Source: Bacteroidota bacterium (lineage in GTDB: Bacteria > Bacteroidota > Bacteroidia > Chitinophagales > UBA10324). Taken from it: DNA of 64,000 nucleotides. Below are positions 19,001 through 27,522 of the stretch, piece after piece. The translations under genes and the position numbers were made by a program. Position 1 is the first letter of the stretch. Each line of letters opens with the position of its first letter. The stretch is from the NCBI GenBank assembly GCA_018267315.1, contig JAFDYS010000023.1, positions 1 through 64,000 of the forward strand, read 5' to 3'. The notes beneath the pieces are model-generated. The model had not been told where the DNA came from. It saw nothing but the letters and a program-made list of their open reading frames with translations, and searched no databases.

Positions 19001-19714
19001 TTGATTCACCGGATTTTTTTCAGGCCATCTTCCTTCGCTGCCAGGGTGCGACGACTCACCGGGTTAACTCCTTCTAACCTGCAGTTGTATAAAACGGCTT
19101 TTCGTCACAGTTCTGTTTCAGATAATGATTTTGACAGCAATGAGCGGCTCGAATTTCTCGGCGATGCCATACTTGGCGCCGTGGTGGCTGATTATCTCTA
19201 CAAGAAATTTCCCTACAAGACAGAGGGCTACCTCACGGATATCCGTTCAAAAATGGTAAGCCGCAGCCAGCTCAATGTGATTGCCCAGAAAATGGGTATA
19301 ACCGAGCTCATCAGTTTCAATGATGCCGATATGTTGCTCAATAAAAAATCACTTTCAGGCAATGCGCTTGAAGCACTGGTGGGTGCCATATTCATTGACA
19401 AGGGATTTGTGCGGGCCAGGAATTTTATTCTGAAAAAAATCGTGAAACCGTTTCTGGACATTGAGGAAATTGCCATTACCGAGTTTAACTACAAGAGTAA
19501 GTTGCTGGAATGGTCGCAGAAGAACGGACGATCGCTCTATTACACCGTCAAACATCATTCGCGTTCACGCCACCGCACCCTTTACCGGGTGGCTGCCGTG
19601 ATTGACGGCAAGGAGTATGGCACCGGCGAAGACACGAACAAGAAGAATGCAGAAAAGCTTGCAGCCAAGAGCACTTTTGAAGTGCTCAACCTCTCCGTTA
19701 CTGAATTCATGTAA
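19001..19714 (+). CDS. rnc: Ribonuclease III
   Basis: 237 residues from a TTG. The RNase III signature NERLEFLGDA is at residues 47-56, with the second acidic cluster in GNALEALVGAIFIDKG near 125, and a C-terminal dsRNA-binding domain (SKLLEWSQKNG...AAVIDGKEYGTGEDTNKKNAEKLAAKSTFEVL). It cuts double-stranded RNA in rRNA and mRNA maturation. No ATG exists before the catalytic domain, and homologs have a similar N-terminal extension, so the TTG start is favoured over an internal GTG near residue 16. The acpP-fabF-rnc order is standard in Bacteroidetes. Confidence 0.95.
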   Translation: MIHRIFFRPSSFAARVRRLTGLTPSNLQLYKTAFRHSSVSDNDFDSNERLEFLGDAILGAVVADYLYKKFPYKTEGYLTDIRSKMVSRSQLNVIAQKMGITELISFNDADMLLNKKSLSGNALEALVGAIFIDKGFVRARNFILKKIVKPFLDIEEIAITEFNYKSKLLEWSQKNGRSLYYTVKHHSRSRHRTLYRVAAVIDGKEYGTGEDTNKKNAEKLAAKSTFEVLNLSVTEFM

Positions 19715-19737
19715 ACATTTTCTCTCAACGCAGATTG

Positions 19738-20739
19738 TCATTGCGATACAATGGCAAATTCAATGCGACGGTTTTGTGCGCGGCCTGCATCTGTATCATT
19801 GGAAGCGATGGGATCTGCTTCACCCATTCCTTCGTACATAAGCCGCGAAGGATTAATTCCTTTTTTTACGAGATAGTCGTAAACCGCTTTTGCACGGTTC
19901 GCGGAGAGATTCAGGTTGTATGTTTCATCACCATTGCTGTCAGTATATCCCGTGATGCGGATTTTCATGGCAGGATGCGACATCAGCATCGCTGATAATT
20001 CATCCAGGGTTCCGGTGGATTCACTCCGCAGTGCAAATGAATTGCTTTCAAACAGAACATTCTTGAGAACCACCCGTTCTCCCGGTTCTGGCGGACCAAG
20101 CAATTCGTTCAACTGTTTTTCAACCAGTGCCAGCCAATCTTCCCGTTGATCTTTCGGTGCAAAGCCCACATGCACATACCGGATGATGCCCTTCTTATCA
20201 ATCAGGCACACCGTAGGATAGCCGCCAATGAGGTAATCCTTTACAATGCTGTCGCATAATACAGCGATGGGTTCGCCGGCCGGGCGCGGAATGGTGCAAA
20301 CAGGCATGGCATCATATTCCATTACCGGAAGTTTGAACGTCTGCCGCAGGCGGTATGCCTCTGCATTGACGGGTTCAGTTGAGTTGAATGACCGGATATC
20401 ATCGGTGGCATTTGGAATGACAGATAAGATACTGAACGGGCGTCCCGCGAAATCACTTTTAATCCGGTTGAGATACGGTATTTGCTGCAGCGATCCCACA
20501 TTGATCAGGTTGGCAAAGCTGAGCAGCACCACGTGGTTTTGGAAATAGGCGGAGTCAATCTTCTTTCCGGCGAGTGTTGTTCCATTTACCGCCGGCATGG
20601 GCTGATTGATGAATTGCCTGACCCGCATCCAGGTAGAGTCAATCAGTTGTCCATTTGTGCTTAGTACCGGCCCGATAAATAGAAACATGAAAAAAATGTG
20701 GCGTCGAATCCATGTATTTTGAATACAATTTTTTTTCAT
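19738..20739 (-). CDS. OmpA family protein with N-terminal cysteine-less redoxin domain
   Basis: About 333 residues with a signal peptide ending near STNGQ. Residues about 45-215 have the redoxin fold of TlpA/ResA-type proteins: a strand VVLLSFANL, helix, and the cis-Pro loop GGYPTVCLIDKKGIIRYVHVG. The place where WCxxC should be reads NLINVGSLQQIP, so both catalytic cysteines are gone. Residues about 225-330 are an OmpA peptidoglycan-binding domain (FESNSFALRSES, GYTDSNGDETYNLNLSANRA, GRAQNRRIEF), with the Asp and Arg that bind meso-DAP present. The protein should be periplasmic and hold the cell wall; the redoxin part is probably a binding module rather than an enzyme. The start may instead be 20745. 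Confidence 0.82.
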   Translation of the reverse strand: MKKNCIQNTWIRRHIFFMFLFIGPVLSTNGQLIDSTWMRVRQFINQPMPAVNGTTLAGKKIDSAYFQNHVVLLSFANLINVGSLQQIPYLNRIKSDFAGRPFSILSVIPNATDDIRSFNSTEPVNAEAYRLRQTFKLPVMEYDAMPVCTIPRPAGEPIAVLCDSIVKDYLIGGYPTVCLIDKKGIIRYVHVGFAPKDQREDWLALVEKQLNELLGPPEPGERVVLKNVLFESNSFALRSESTGTLDELSAMLMSHPAMKIRITGYTDSNGDETYNLNLSANRAKAVYDYLVKKGINPSRLMYEGMGEADPIASNDTDAGRAQNRRIEFAIVSQ

Positions 20740-20882
20740 AAGCATATCAGCAGCACAGCAAATGTAATTCGTTGATGGCTGTTTGCTTTCAGTATGGAAT
20801 GCGATTTTAATTTTATGAGTCGTGAACGATGCTGTAACATGATGCGGCGCATCACGTATGTATTCCTCACTATCCCAAAATT

Positions 20883-20940
20883 ATCCGCCGGCTGCACCAT
20901 GTCAACAAAGGGAGCCGGCGGATGCCTATGATAAATAGGC
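20883..20940. repeat. Two back-to-back perfect stem-loops
   Basis: Stem 1: ATCCGCCGGCT (20883-20893) pairs with AGCCGGCGGAT (20913-20923), 11 bp with a 19-base loop. Stem 2 starts at the very next base: GCCTAT (20924-20929) with ATAGGC (20935-20940), loop of 5. There is no T run on either side, so these are not ordinary terminators; a structured RNA or a protein-binding site is possible. Confidence 0.6.
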
Positions 20941-21017
20941 GCAGGGTACTGATGATATAAAGGGGGACTGCAAATCTCAGCCGCCCAAAAATTCTGCACA
21001 AGAGCATTTTTACCCGA

Positions 21018-21073
21018 GTATTTCTACGTACGTATTTCTACGCTATGCGGGCATTTTTGAAATTCTACTTTTG
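21018..21073 (+). promoter_or_regulatory. Direct-repeat activator site and promoter of the signalling operon
   Basis: GTATTTCTACG occurs at 21018-21028 and again at 21032-21042 (14-base period). A consensus -7 box TACTTTTG lies at 21066-21073, but there is no TTTG at the -33 position; the repeats end where that box should be. This is the layout of a promoter that needs an activator. The NarL-type regulator encoded in the same operon is the obvious candidate (inferred). Confidence 0.6.
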
Positions 21074-21101
21074 CTACTGTTAAAAAACAAAAACTCACCT
21101 T

Positions 21102-21434
21102 ATGCCCTACGACATTCCATTACCAGATGCAGCAACAAAAACACAGCAGTTCCAGACATTGTATTCCGGGAACACGAAAGGCCTCAGTTTTCCGAGAAAT
21201 GAAATCCTTGAAATCCTTGGTCAACCCAATTGCACCGGCATCAGGATTTATTTTGGATTGAATGATTCAGCACGTCCGAAAGACATCACTGTTGTAATCG
21301 TAGGGGTGAAAGACAACGGAAGCGGGGACTTTTTGCAAGCCGTGGATATGATTAACACAGGGAACAAGATTAAAAATTCAGGAAACCCGTGTCCGCCGAA
21401 TTGCTCCCTTCCCGCAAATGATTTAAACCGGTAA
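21102..21434 (+). CDS. Small protein with CPPxC tail, first gene of signalling operon
   Basis: 110 residues, no signal peptide or membrane segment. The middle part (ILEILGQPNCTGIRIYFGLND...ITVVIVGVKDNGSGDF) and the end (NPCPPNCSLPANDLN) match a family I recognise from Bacteroidetes genomes only as 'hypothetical', with a PNCTG core and a C-terminal CPPxC motif. Three cysteines could bind metal or form a redox site. Its stop overlaps the next start (TAATG), so it is translated with the membrane protein. Function unknown. Confidence 0.7.
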   Translation: MPYDIPLPDAATKTQQFQTLYSGNTKGLSFPRNEILEILGQPNCTGIRIYFGLNDSARPKDITVVIVGVKDNGSGDFLQAVDMINTGNKIKNSGNPCPPNCSLPANDLNR

Positions 21435-22123
21435 TGAATCATGACCTTCAAATTTCGCATCTGTCGGTGATCACGGATGCGCTGCCCGTGCTGGCCGGCG
21501 CCTGGTTTTACAGGAATATCAGCAAACCACTCGTGCCGGTTTACTACTTCTATTTTTTTGTGGCACTGCAGGATTATTTTTCGGTGCTGCTTTCACTCTT
21601 TCATATTTACAATGTATGGCTGATGAATTTTTATCAGTTCATTGAAACACTTTTTTATCTAATCATCTTTCATCGTCAGCTATTCAAGGAACAACATAGA
21701 AATATTTTAATCGTACTGGGCTCATCCATTTCTGTTTTCTGGCTGTACACGACCATTTTTGTTTATGATCTCAATGAACCCAACAGTCTCATGCGTGCGG
21801 TCACTTGCCTGCTGGTGGTATTTTACTCCGGTCGCGTGCTGATGAAACTGAGCCGCGATGTATCCGTTTTTCTGTTTGAAAATCCCTTCTTCTGGATTGC
21901 CTCCGGTTGCCTGATTTACTTTTCCGTCACACTGCTTGTGTATTCGGTTTTCCCCATCATCGTGGGTAATGACTATGCCAATCCCATATTCCGGCCGGTA
22001 TGGGCAGTACACAGCATCACTAATATTTTCTGTAATTTGCTTTTTGCAATCACATTCCTGTGCCCCAACAAAACATTGAGGTTTCAACAGATCAGGTCAT
22101 ATTCTTTTTCACTGTCGCATTGA
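21434..22123 (+). CDS. Polytopic membrane protein coupled to histidine kinase
   Basis: 229 residues with six or seven hydrophobic segments and short loops (for example FYFFVALQDYFSVLLSLF, FYQFIETLFYLIIF, ILIVLGSSISVFWLYTTIF). There is no known domain that I can name. The start overlaps the preceding stop by one base (TAATG), and the 3' end overlaps the kinase gene by 64 bases. Because the kinase has almost no sensor of its own, this protein may be the sensing partner (inferred). The family is common in Bacteroidetes upstream of such kinases or alone. Confidence 0.75.
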   Translation: MNHDLQISHLSVITDALPVLAGAWFYRNISKPLVPVYYFYFFVALQDYFSVLLSLFHIYNVWLMNFYQFIETLFYLIIFHRQLFKEQHRNILIVLGSSISVFWLYTTIFVYDLNEPNSLMRAVTCLLVVFYSGRVLMKLSRDVSVFLFENPFFWIASGCLIYFSVTLLVYSVFPIIVGNDYANPIFRPVWAVHSITNIFCNLLFAITFLCPNKTLRFQQIRSYSFSLSH

Positions 22124-22830
22124 TCGCCATCATCACGCTGGCTGTTTTTTTCTTCCTTGTGATTTTCTCCTACTTCAAAGCCAATGCAAGGCGCCAGGAA
22201 GTGTTACTGCGCGCCATGCTCGAAACGCAGGAGAAGGAACGCAGCCGCATTGCCCTTGACATGCATGATGAACTGGGTCCGCTGCTTTCAGCCGTGAAGT
22301 TGCAGGTAGGAAGTTTGAAACATGTTTCCGGTGAACAGCATACTATGCAGTTGCATGAAACACAGGAATTGCTCGACGGGGCCATCACGCAAATTCGGCA
22401 GATTATCCGTGATCTCGTGCCGAAAAATATTGAACAGAAAGGACTGACCGGTGTGCTCCAGGATTTGAAGCAGCATGTGGAAAGCATTGCTCCTGTGCGT
22501 TTCGTGATTCGCACGGATGAACTTGGCGGACGATTAGGCATTCAGTCAGAAATTAACATCTACCGCATTGTGCAGGAGATTGTGAACAACGCGGTGAAAC
22601 ATGCAGGTGCCACAGAAATCAGGTTGTCACTCACCAGCACACCGGACCATCTCGGACTGCAGATTGAAGATAACGGGCGCGGATTCATGGCCGGAGAGCA
22701 CTACGAAGGTTCAGGATTGAAAAATATTCAAACCCGTATTCAGTTGAATCAGGGAAACTACGTCCTCGAAGCAGCACCGGAGAAGGGAACGAGATACCTT
22801 ATTACTTTCGAAAAAAAATTTCTGCAGTAA
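22060..22830 (+). CDS. Sensor histidine kinase of the NarX/DesK (HisKA_3) type
   Basis: 256 residues from a GTG. One transmembrane helix at about residues 14-38, then a dimerisation helix with the phospho-acceptor H69 in ERSRIALDMHDELGPLLSAVKL, and an ATPase domain with N box (IVQEIVNNAVKHAGA), G1 (IEDNGRGF) and G2 (GSGLKNIQTRI). There is no periplasmic sensor domain. The gene begins inside the upstream membrane-protein gene and ends 4 bases before the regulator, so the three proteins should be made together. Confidence 0.95.
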   Translation: MPQQNIEVSTDQVIFFFTVALIAIITLAVFFFLVIFSYFKANARRQEVLLRAMLETQEKERSRIALDMHDELGPLLSAVKLQVGSLKHVSGEQHTMQLHETQELLDGAITQIRQIIRDLVPKNIEQKGLTGVLQDLKQHVESIAPVRFVIRTDELGGRLGIQSEINIYRIVQEIVNNAVKHAGATEIRLSLTSTPDHLGLQIEDNGRGFMAGEHYEGSGLKNIQTRIQLNQGNYVLEAAPEKGTRYLITFEKKFLQ

Positions 22831-22834
22831 GTAT

Positions 22835-23485
22835 ATGTCAGCCGGCCTGAAGATACTCGTGGTGGATGATCACAAGATATTCCGTATCGGAATGGTAAGC
22901 ACGCTCAGATCCATTCCGTACGTCAGGCACATTTATGAAGCGGAGAATGGATTGAAAGCGATGGAACTGATCACGGCTCATCCTGTGGATATTATTTTCA
23001 TGGATGTGCGCATGCCGGTGATGAACGGAATGGAAACCACGGCGGCGGTCAAAAAAAGTTTTCCGGAAATCAAGATCATTGCCTTAACCATGTTTGACGA
23101 CCAGGAATTTATTTCGGAGATGTTCCATAATGGCGCTTCGGGTTACCTGCTGAAGAATACGGATGCCGATGAGATCCGCGATGCCATTGATACGGTGATG
23201 ACCAATGAAAACTATTTCTCTCGCGACATTTCTGAGTCTATGCTAACGGGTCTGTTGGAGAAACAAAAGGCACCGCGGTTGTCTGATGGCACTTTCGTTA
23301 CAACTGAAAGGGAGAAGCAGGTGCTGCGGTTGATTTGCCGGGGGCTCAACACCCGACAGATTGGAGAGGAGTTAGGCATCTCACCCCGCACGGTGGATGG
23401 ACACCGGTCGCGGTTGCTTTACAAGACAAACAGCAGGAACACGGCCGAACTGGTTAATTACGCCATCAGGAATCTGCTGAAATAG
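22835..23485 (+). CDS. NarL/FixJ-type response regulator
   Basis: 216 residues. The receiver domain has D11/D12, the phospho-acceptor D57 ([13 protein letters not shown]) and the conserved K near residue 107 ([10 protein letters not shown]). A LuxR-type helix-turn-helix follows at about 150-210 ([42 protein letters not shown]). It is the cognate partner of the kinase just upstream. The direct repeats before this operon are a candidate autoregulatory site. The 3' end overlaps the convergent rnhB by 20 bases. Confidence 0.96.
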   Translation: MSAGLKILVVDDHKIFRIGMVSTLRSIPYVRHIYEAENGLKAMELITAHPVDIIFMDVRMPVMNGMETTAAVKKSFPEIKIIALTMFDDQEFISEMFHNGASGYLLKNTDADEIRDAIDTVMTNENYFSRDISESMLTGLLEKQKAPRLSDGTFVTTEREKQVLRLICRGLNTRQIGEELGISPRTVDGHRSRLLYKTNSRNTAELVNYAIRNLLK

Positions 23486-24104
23486 TTGAACGCTCCCCCG
23501 ATAAAAACAACGTTGCTTGCAGGTCATCCGGCAATAGCTGAAACGTCATGCGATGGTGCTCGCAGGTTCCGAAGGCGGCGATGGCGCGGCGGTGTTCTTC
23601 AGTGGGATATCCTTTGTTCCTGGACCAGTTGTAATGAGGAAATGATTCGTGAAGCTGCCTCATGTATTCATCGCGATAGGTTTTGGCCAGCACGGATGCC
23701 GCGGCAATAGAAGCGAACTTTGAATCTCCTTTCACAATGCATTGATGAGGGATCCCCTGATATTTCCTGAATCGGTTTCCATCAACCAAAATCAACTGAG
23801 GCCGTTCTTTCAAATGATCAAGTGCCTGGTGCATCGCAAGGATGGATGCCTTGAGAATATTGATGCGATCAATCATCTGCGGACTCACCTGAGAAACAGC
23901 AAAAGCAATGGACTCCCGTTCAATGATCGGGCGCAGTTCACTGCGCAGTTCTTCGGAGAGTAGCTTGGAGTCGTTCAGTTTTTTATGTCTGAAATTTTTA
24001 GGAAGTATCACTGCAGCCGCAAACACCGGCCCCGCAAGGCAACCTCTGCCGGCCTCATCACAGCCGGCTTCAACATATGCTTCAGAGAGAAATGGCTTGA
24101 GCAA
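23466..24104 (-). CDS. rnhB: Ribonuclease HII
   Basis: 212 residues. The catalytic motif [12 protein letters not shown] (D16, E17) and the later acidic residues in LILVDGN and [24 protein letters not shown] are intact. RNase HII cuts the RNA strand of DNA/RNA hybrids and removes single ribonucleotides from DNA. The gene converges on the response regulator with a 20-base overlap of the coding ends. Confidence 0.97.
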   Translation of the reverse strand: MLKPFLSEAYVEAGCDEAGRGCLAGPVFAAAVILPKNFRHKKLNDSKLLSEELRSELRPIIERESIAFAVSQVSPQMIDRINILKASILAMHQALDHLKERPQLILVDGNRFRKYQGIPHQCIVKGDSKFASIAAASVLAKTYRDEYMRQLHESFPHYNWSRNKGYPTEEHRRAIAAFGTCEHHRMTFQLLPDDLQATLFLSGERSTISADS

Positions 24105-24293
24105 AAGTTAGATTGAAGTGATAAAAGTAGCGGATGATGGTCCATCAGTTTTCAATTCGAAAATGGAAATTAACAACAGTCCATTCCGCTTATATCTTTT
24201 GATGGATTGGGAATGAATAGCCAGGATAGCGTCAACGAGGTTGCTCGCGCGAAAAATGTTAAGTTCACCACACAGAATGAGTAAAAGGGTCGA

Positions 24294-25517
24294 ATGCCTC
24301 TCTCTTTAAAAAATATCATCGGCGCAGCAGCCAAGATCGGGAGTGGTCCGGGTGACGATGATGAAATCAGATTACAGAAGTCACTGCTGGTGCTGTGCGC
24401 TTTCCCGTTCATGATTACAGGGGTAGGGTGGGGGATCATGTATCTGGCTTTTGGTGAAGTGAGAGCGGGGATCATTCCCATTTCATATTCCGTTTTCTCC
24501 CTGTTCAGCATCATGCTCTTTGCATTCACGCGCAAGTTTCAATTATTCCGTTTCAGTCAATTGTTGCTGATTCTGCTGTTGCCTGCCGCACTAATGTTTG
24601 CCCTCGGAGGATTTGTGCAGGGCAGCGCCGTGATCTTATGGGCCTTGATCTCGCCGCTCGGCGCCATGTTATTCGATAGCCCGAAGAAGGCGCCTCAGTG
24701 GTTTGCCGCATTTCTCGCACTCGTTGTACTCAGCGGATTGATGCAGCCGTTTCAAAATTATCAGAACCATCTTTCGGCAAAACTGATCACGTTTTTCTTC
24801 GTCATAAATTTTGTGGGAGTAAGTTCCCTTATTTTCTTCATGGTATATTATTTCTTCAGGCAGAAAAATGTTTTTCAGGAACGCTCAGAGCAATTGCTGC
24901 TGAATATTCTTCCGAAAGAAATCGTAAACATATTGAAGCACGAAAGGCGAACCATTGCGGACCACTTCGACAGCGCCAGCATCCTGTTTGCTGATGTCGT
25001 GAATTTCACCCCCATGTCATCATCCATGACTCCAACGGAATTGGTGGAATTGCTTAATGATGTCTTCTCGGAGTTCGATACGATGGTTGACAAGTACGAT
25101 CTGGAAAAAATAAAGACCATAGGCGATTGCTACATGGTGGCTTCCGGAGTACCGCGCAAGCGTGCCGATCATGCCACAGCACTGGTGAACATGGCAGTTG
25201 AAATGCGGGATTTAGTTTCTCAGCATGATTTTCGGGGAAGAAGACTTGCTTTCCGCATCGGCATAAATTCGGGGCCGGTGGTGGCCGGAGTGATCGGCCG
25301 CAAAAAATTCATTTACGATCTCTGGGGTGATGCGGTGAATACAGCCAGCCGCATGGAATCGCAGGGCAGCGCGGGCATGATTCAGATCACACGCAACACG
25401 TATGAACTGGTGAAAGATCATTTTGAATGTGACCCGCAAGGCAAAGTGAATGTGAAAGGAAAAGGGGAGATGGAGGTATGGTTTGTGAAGGGGAAGAAAA
25501 ATTCTCCCGCTATGTGA
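24294..25517 (+). CDS. Membrane-bound class III adenylate cyclase
   Basis: 407 residues. Residues about 28-190 contain six hydrophobic segments, followed by a short signalling helix (VFQERSEQLLLNILPKEIVNIL) and one cyclase homology domain. Metal-binding D234 (ILFADVVNFT) and D278, the adenine-selecting pair K274 (KIKTIGD) and D342 (YDLWGD), and the transition-state residues N349 and R353 (NTASRM) are all present, so it should make cAMP from ATP rather than cGMP. The 6-TM plus single catalytic domain layout needs a homodimer. What the membrane part senses is unknown. The start TTG/ATG area near 24294 is accepted because the first 27 residues are a plausible cytoplasmic lead. Confidence 0.92.
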   Translation: MPLSLKNIIGAAAKIGSGPGDDDEIRLQKSLLVLCAFPFMITGVGWGIMYLAFGEVRAGIIPISYSVFSLFSIMLFAFTRKFQLFRFSQLLLILLLPAALMFALGGFVQGSAVILWALISPLGAMLFDSPKKAPQWFAAFLALVVLSGLMQPFQNYQNHLSAKLITFFFVINFVGVSSLIFFMVYYFFRQKNVFQERSEQLLLNILPKEIVNILKHERRTIADHFDSASILFADVVNFTPMSSSMTPTELVELLNDVFSEFDTMVDKYDLEKIKTIGDCYMVASGVPRKRADHATALVNMAVEMRDLVSQHDFRGRRLAFRIGINSGPVVAGVIGRKKFIYDLWGDAVNTASRMESQGSAGMIQITRNTYELVKDHFECDPQGKVNVKGKGEMEVWFVKGKKNSPAM

Positions 25518-25546
25518 AAAGTTACTTTCAGGCCGAATAGCTCTAT

Positions 25547-25900
25547 TCAAAACGTCAACACCTTATCGCTGTCCACCACCCAGTTGGTGAATTCCGCCAA
25601 ACTGCTGATCTCTGTGCCTTCGATGAGCGGAATGTTTTTCAATCCGCGGGCCTCGGCACAACTGCCGCATATTTTCACTTTCGTTCCTTTCATCAGTGAA
25701 AACTTCAGCATGCGCTCGATGTTGAAGTAACCGCTTGGTGTGTTCTGATTGGCGATGGCACAGTTGGCGCCGTCGGCCATCAGAAAAATTCTCACTTCAA
25801 CATCCGGATGTTCTTTGTTCAACTGGTTGGCAAGTCGCAGCGCGTTGTATGCTTTTTCGGTGCCGTACGGAGCATCGTTGATGACGATCAAAATTTTCAT
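25547..25900 (-). CDS. DsrE family protein
   Basis: 117 residues with the DsrE/F fold pattern: MKILIVINDAPYGTEKAYNALRLANQL, a central strand VRIFLMADGANCAIAN, and a cysteine pair near KICGSCAEARGL. DsrE-like proteins carry sulfur as persulfides on cysteine or act as small redox proteins. It sits 11 bases downstream of an OsmC gene on the same strand; both have cysteine chemistry, so a shared role in thiol/sulfur stress is likely (inferred). Confidence 0.9.
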   Translation of the reverse strand: MKILIVINDAPYGTEKAYNALRLANQLNKEHPDVEVRIFLMADGANCAIANQNTPSGYFNIERMLKFSLMKGTKVKICGSCAEARGLKNIPLIEGTEISSLAEFTNWVVDSDKVLTF

Positions 25901-25911
25901 GGCAACAGCAT

Positions 25912-26475
25912 TCAGTGAACTACTTCTTTCTTTGCACCGGCAAAGTCCCTGGTTACTTCAAGCATCGGCGTAAACTTCACCGGGTTTTTCAGTGTGTAAA
26001 TCACAGGGCACCGCTGAATGGCCAACTTTTCTGCTTCCCTGATTTTTTCTTCGGGCTCATCGCTCTCAACCGTAAGCTTCACCCGCACTTCTTCCATAAT
26101 CGTACCTTCCTTCAATCCGAACACCGGGAAAAAATTTACATCAGCTTCCACGCGCGCAGATAACTTTTTCAACTTCACACCAAGCATTTCTGCCATCGTT
26201 GCAAATATTCCGGTATAGCAGGAAGCAAGTCCGAAGAAACAGTAGTGCATAGGGCCTGCCCATTTACCGTTACCACCCATGAAGGTGGGATTGTCAACCT
26301 GGAATGTAGTTTTACCTCCCTCGTAGTTCAGCGTACCCTGGAATTGGGGTCCGCCTTCATTAATCAGCCATTCCCCTTCGATAACTTGAGTGCGATGTGC
26401 TGTTGAAGGATCGCTGTTCATTTGATCAATGTAATCCTGAACGGTTTTCAAATTGACATTATTGAGCGTTCTCAT
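25912..26475 (-). CDS. OsmC family peroxidase-like protein
   Basis: 187 residues from the ATG at 26475. The two family cysteines are present: C86 (ASCYTGIFATMAEMLGV) and C156 (IQRCPVIYTL). OsmC/Ohr proteins reduce organic hydroperoxides through such a pair, although many members, including those of this longer YhfA-like type, have not been tested. The open frame continues 19 residues upstream without similarity, so the later ATG was chosen. It is probably cotranscribed with the DsrE gene. Confidence 0.9.
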   Translation of the reverse strand: MRTLNNVNLKTVQDYIDQMNSDPSTAHRTQVIEGEWLINEGGPQFQGTLNYEGGKTTFQVDNPTFMGGNGKWAGPMHYCFFGLASCYTGIFATMAEMLGVKLKKLSARVEADVNFFPVFGLKEGTIMEEVRVKLTVESDEPEEKIREAEKLAIQRCPVIYTLKNPVKFTPMLEVTRDFAGAKKEVVH

Positions 26476-26610
26476 CTCTTTTTGTTTTGACTCAGTAAAA
26501 GTCCTGAGTTCACAAACAGGGAGGAATGACAAGCATCATCCGGGAACGAAGCAAACGTCAGGTCATAGCTGAAACACCGCTTATTCAACCAAAATCTTCG
26601 TTGGTCATTG

Positions 26611-27522
26611 TTAGAGAGATCTATGATCTTCTTCACAATTCTCATCACTGCTTTCGATCTCAAGTGTAGCATGCTGAATATTCATGTGCTCCAACTCATG
26701 CTTTAAGTCGTGCTTGATTTTCTCTGCATCACTTAATGAGTCTTTGGAATCAATCACCACGTGAGCAGTCAACGCATTCCGTGTGGTGCTCATTCCCCAC
26801 ACATGTACGTGATGAATTTCTTTCACTCCGGGAATTTTCGTTGCGGCCTGTTTGATTTTTTCCAACTCAATTTTTTCGGGAACGGCATCCAGCGAGAGCC
26901 GCAAACTTTCAATGAGTAAATTCCAGGTACCGTAAATCACCACACCCATGATGACCAAACTGATGAGCGGATCAACCCATTTCAATCCTGTATAAGTAAT
27001 GATGATGCCGGCGATCACTACTCCCACGGAGACCAATGCATCGGTTGCCAAATGAAGATAGGCGCCTCTTACATTCAGGTCTTTTTCCTTGCTTCTGAAA
27101 AAGAGCAATGCAGAAATGGTGTTGATCACAATGCCAACTCCGGCCACAAGGGAGATGACGGACCCTTTTGTTTCCTCCGGATCCATGAATCGCTGAATGG
27201 CTTCCCAGCCAATACTGCCTACCGCAATCAGGAGAATGACTGCATTGACGAGAGATGCCAATATGGTGCTCTTATGATACCCGTAGGTGAAGCGTTCATT
27301 TGATTTCGCCTTTGAAATTTTGAATGCAAAAAGCGACAGGCCTAAACTTGCCACATCGCTCAGATTATGTCCAGCATCAGAAAGCAGTGCCAGCGAGTTA
27401 TAATAGAACCCGGCTCCAAACTCGATCACCACAAATGCGGCATTGAGAATGATTCCAATCCAGAATGCCCGATGGAGGTTAGTTATTTCGTTAGTGTGGT
27501 GTCGATGATTTTCGTGTGTCAT
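26611..27522 (-). CDS. Cation diffusion facilitator (CzcD/ZitB-type) metal exporter
   Basis: 303 residues with six transmembrane helices and a C-terminal cytoplasmic domain of about 90 residues. The Zn(II)-binding residues lie in LLSDAGHNLSD (helix 2) and HLATDALVS (helix 5), the H-D/H-D pattern of zinc-type CDF exporters. The N-terminus is His-rich (HENHRHHTNE), as is common for zinc. The start codon overlaps the ancestral stop of the decayed gene upstream (TAATG), so the two once formed a coupled pair. It exports Zn2+ or related ions from the cytoplasm in exchange for protons. Confidence 0.95.
   Translation of the reverse strand: MTHENHRHHTNEITNLHRAFWIGIILNAAFVVIEFGAGFYYNSLALLSDAGHNLSDVASLGLSLFAFKISKAKSNERFTYGYHKSTILASLVNAVILLIAVGSIGWEAIQRFMDPEETKGSVISLVAGVGIVINTISALLFFRSKEKDLNVRGAYLHLATDALVSVGVVIAGIIITYTGLKWVDPLISLVIMGVVIYGTWNLLIESLRLSLDAVPEKIELEKIKQAATKIPGVKEIHHVHVWGMSTTRNALTAHVVIDSKDSLSDAEKIKHDLKHELEHMNIQHATLEIESSDENCEEDHRSL

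Larger units (their letters stand above)
20746..21101. other. Intergenic region holding two hairpins and a direct-repeat promoter
   Basis: 356 bases between divergent genes with no recognisable coding. It contains two adjacent perfect hairpins (20883-20940) and, nearer the plus-strand operon, an 11-bp tandem direct repeat with a -7 element; both are listed separately. Confidence 0.6.
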
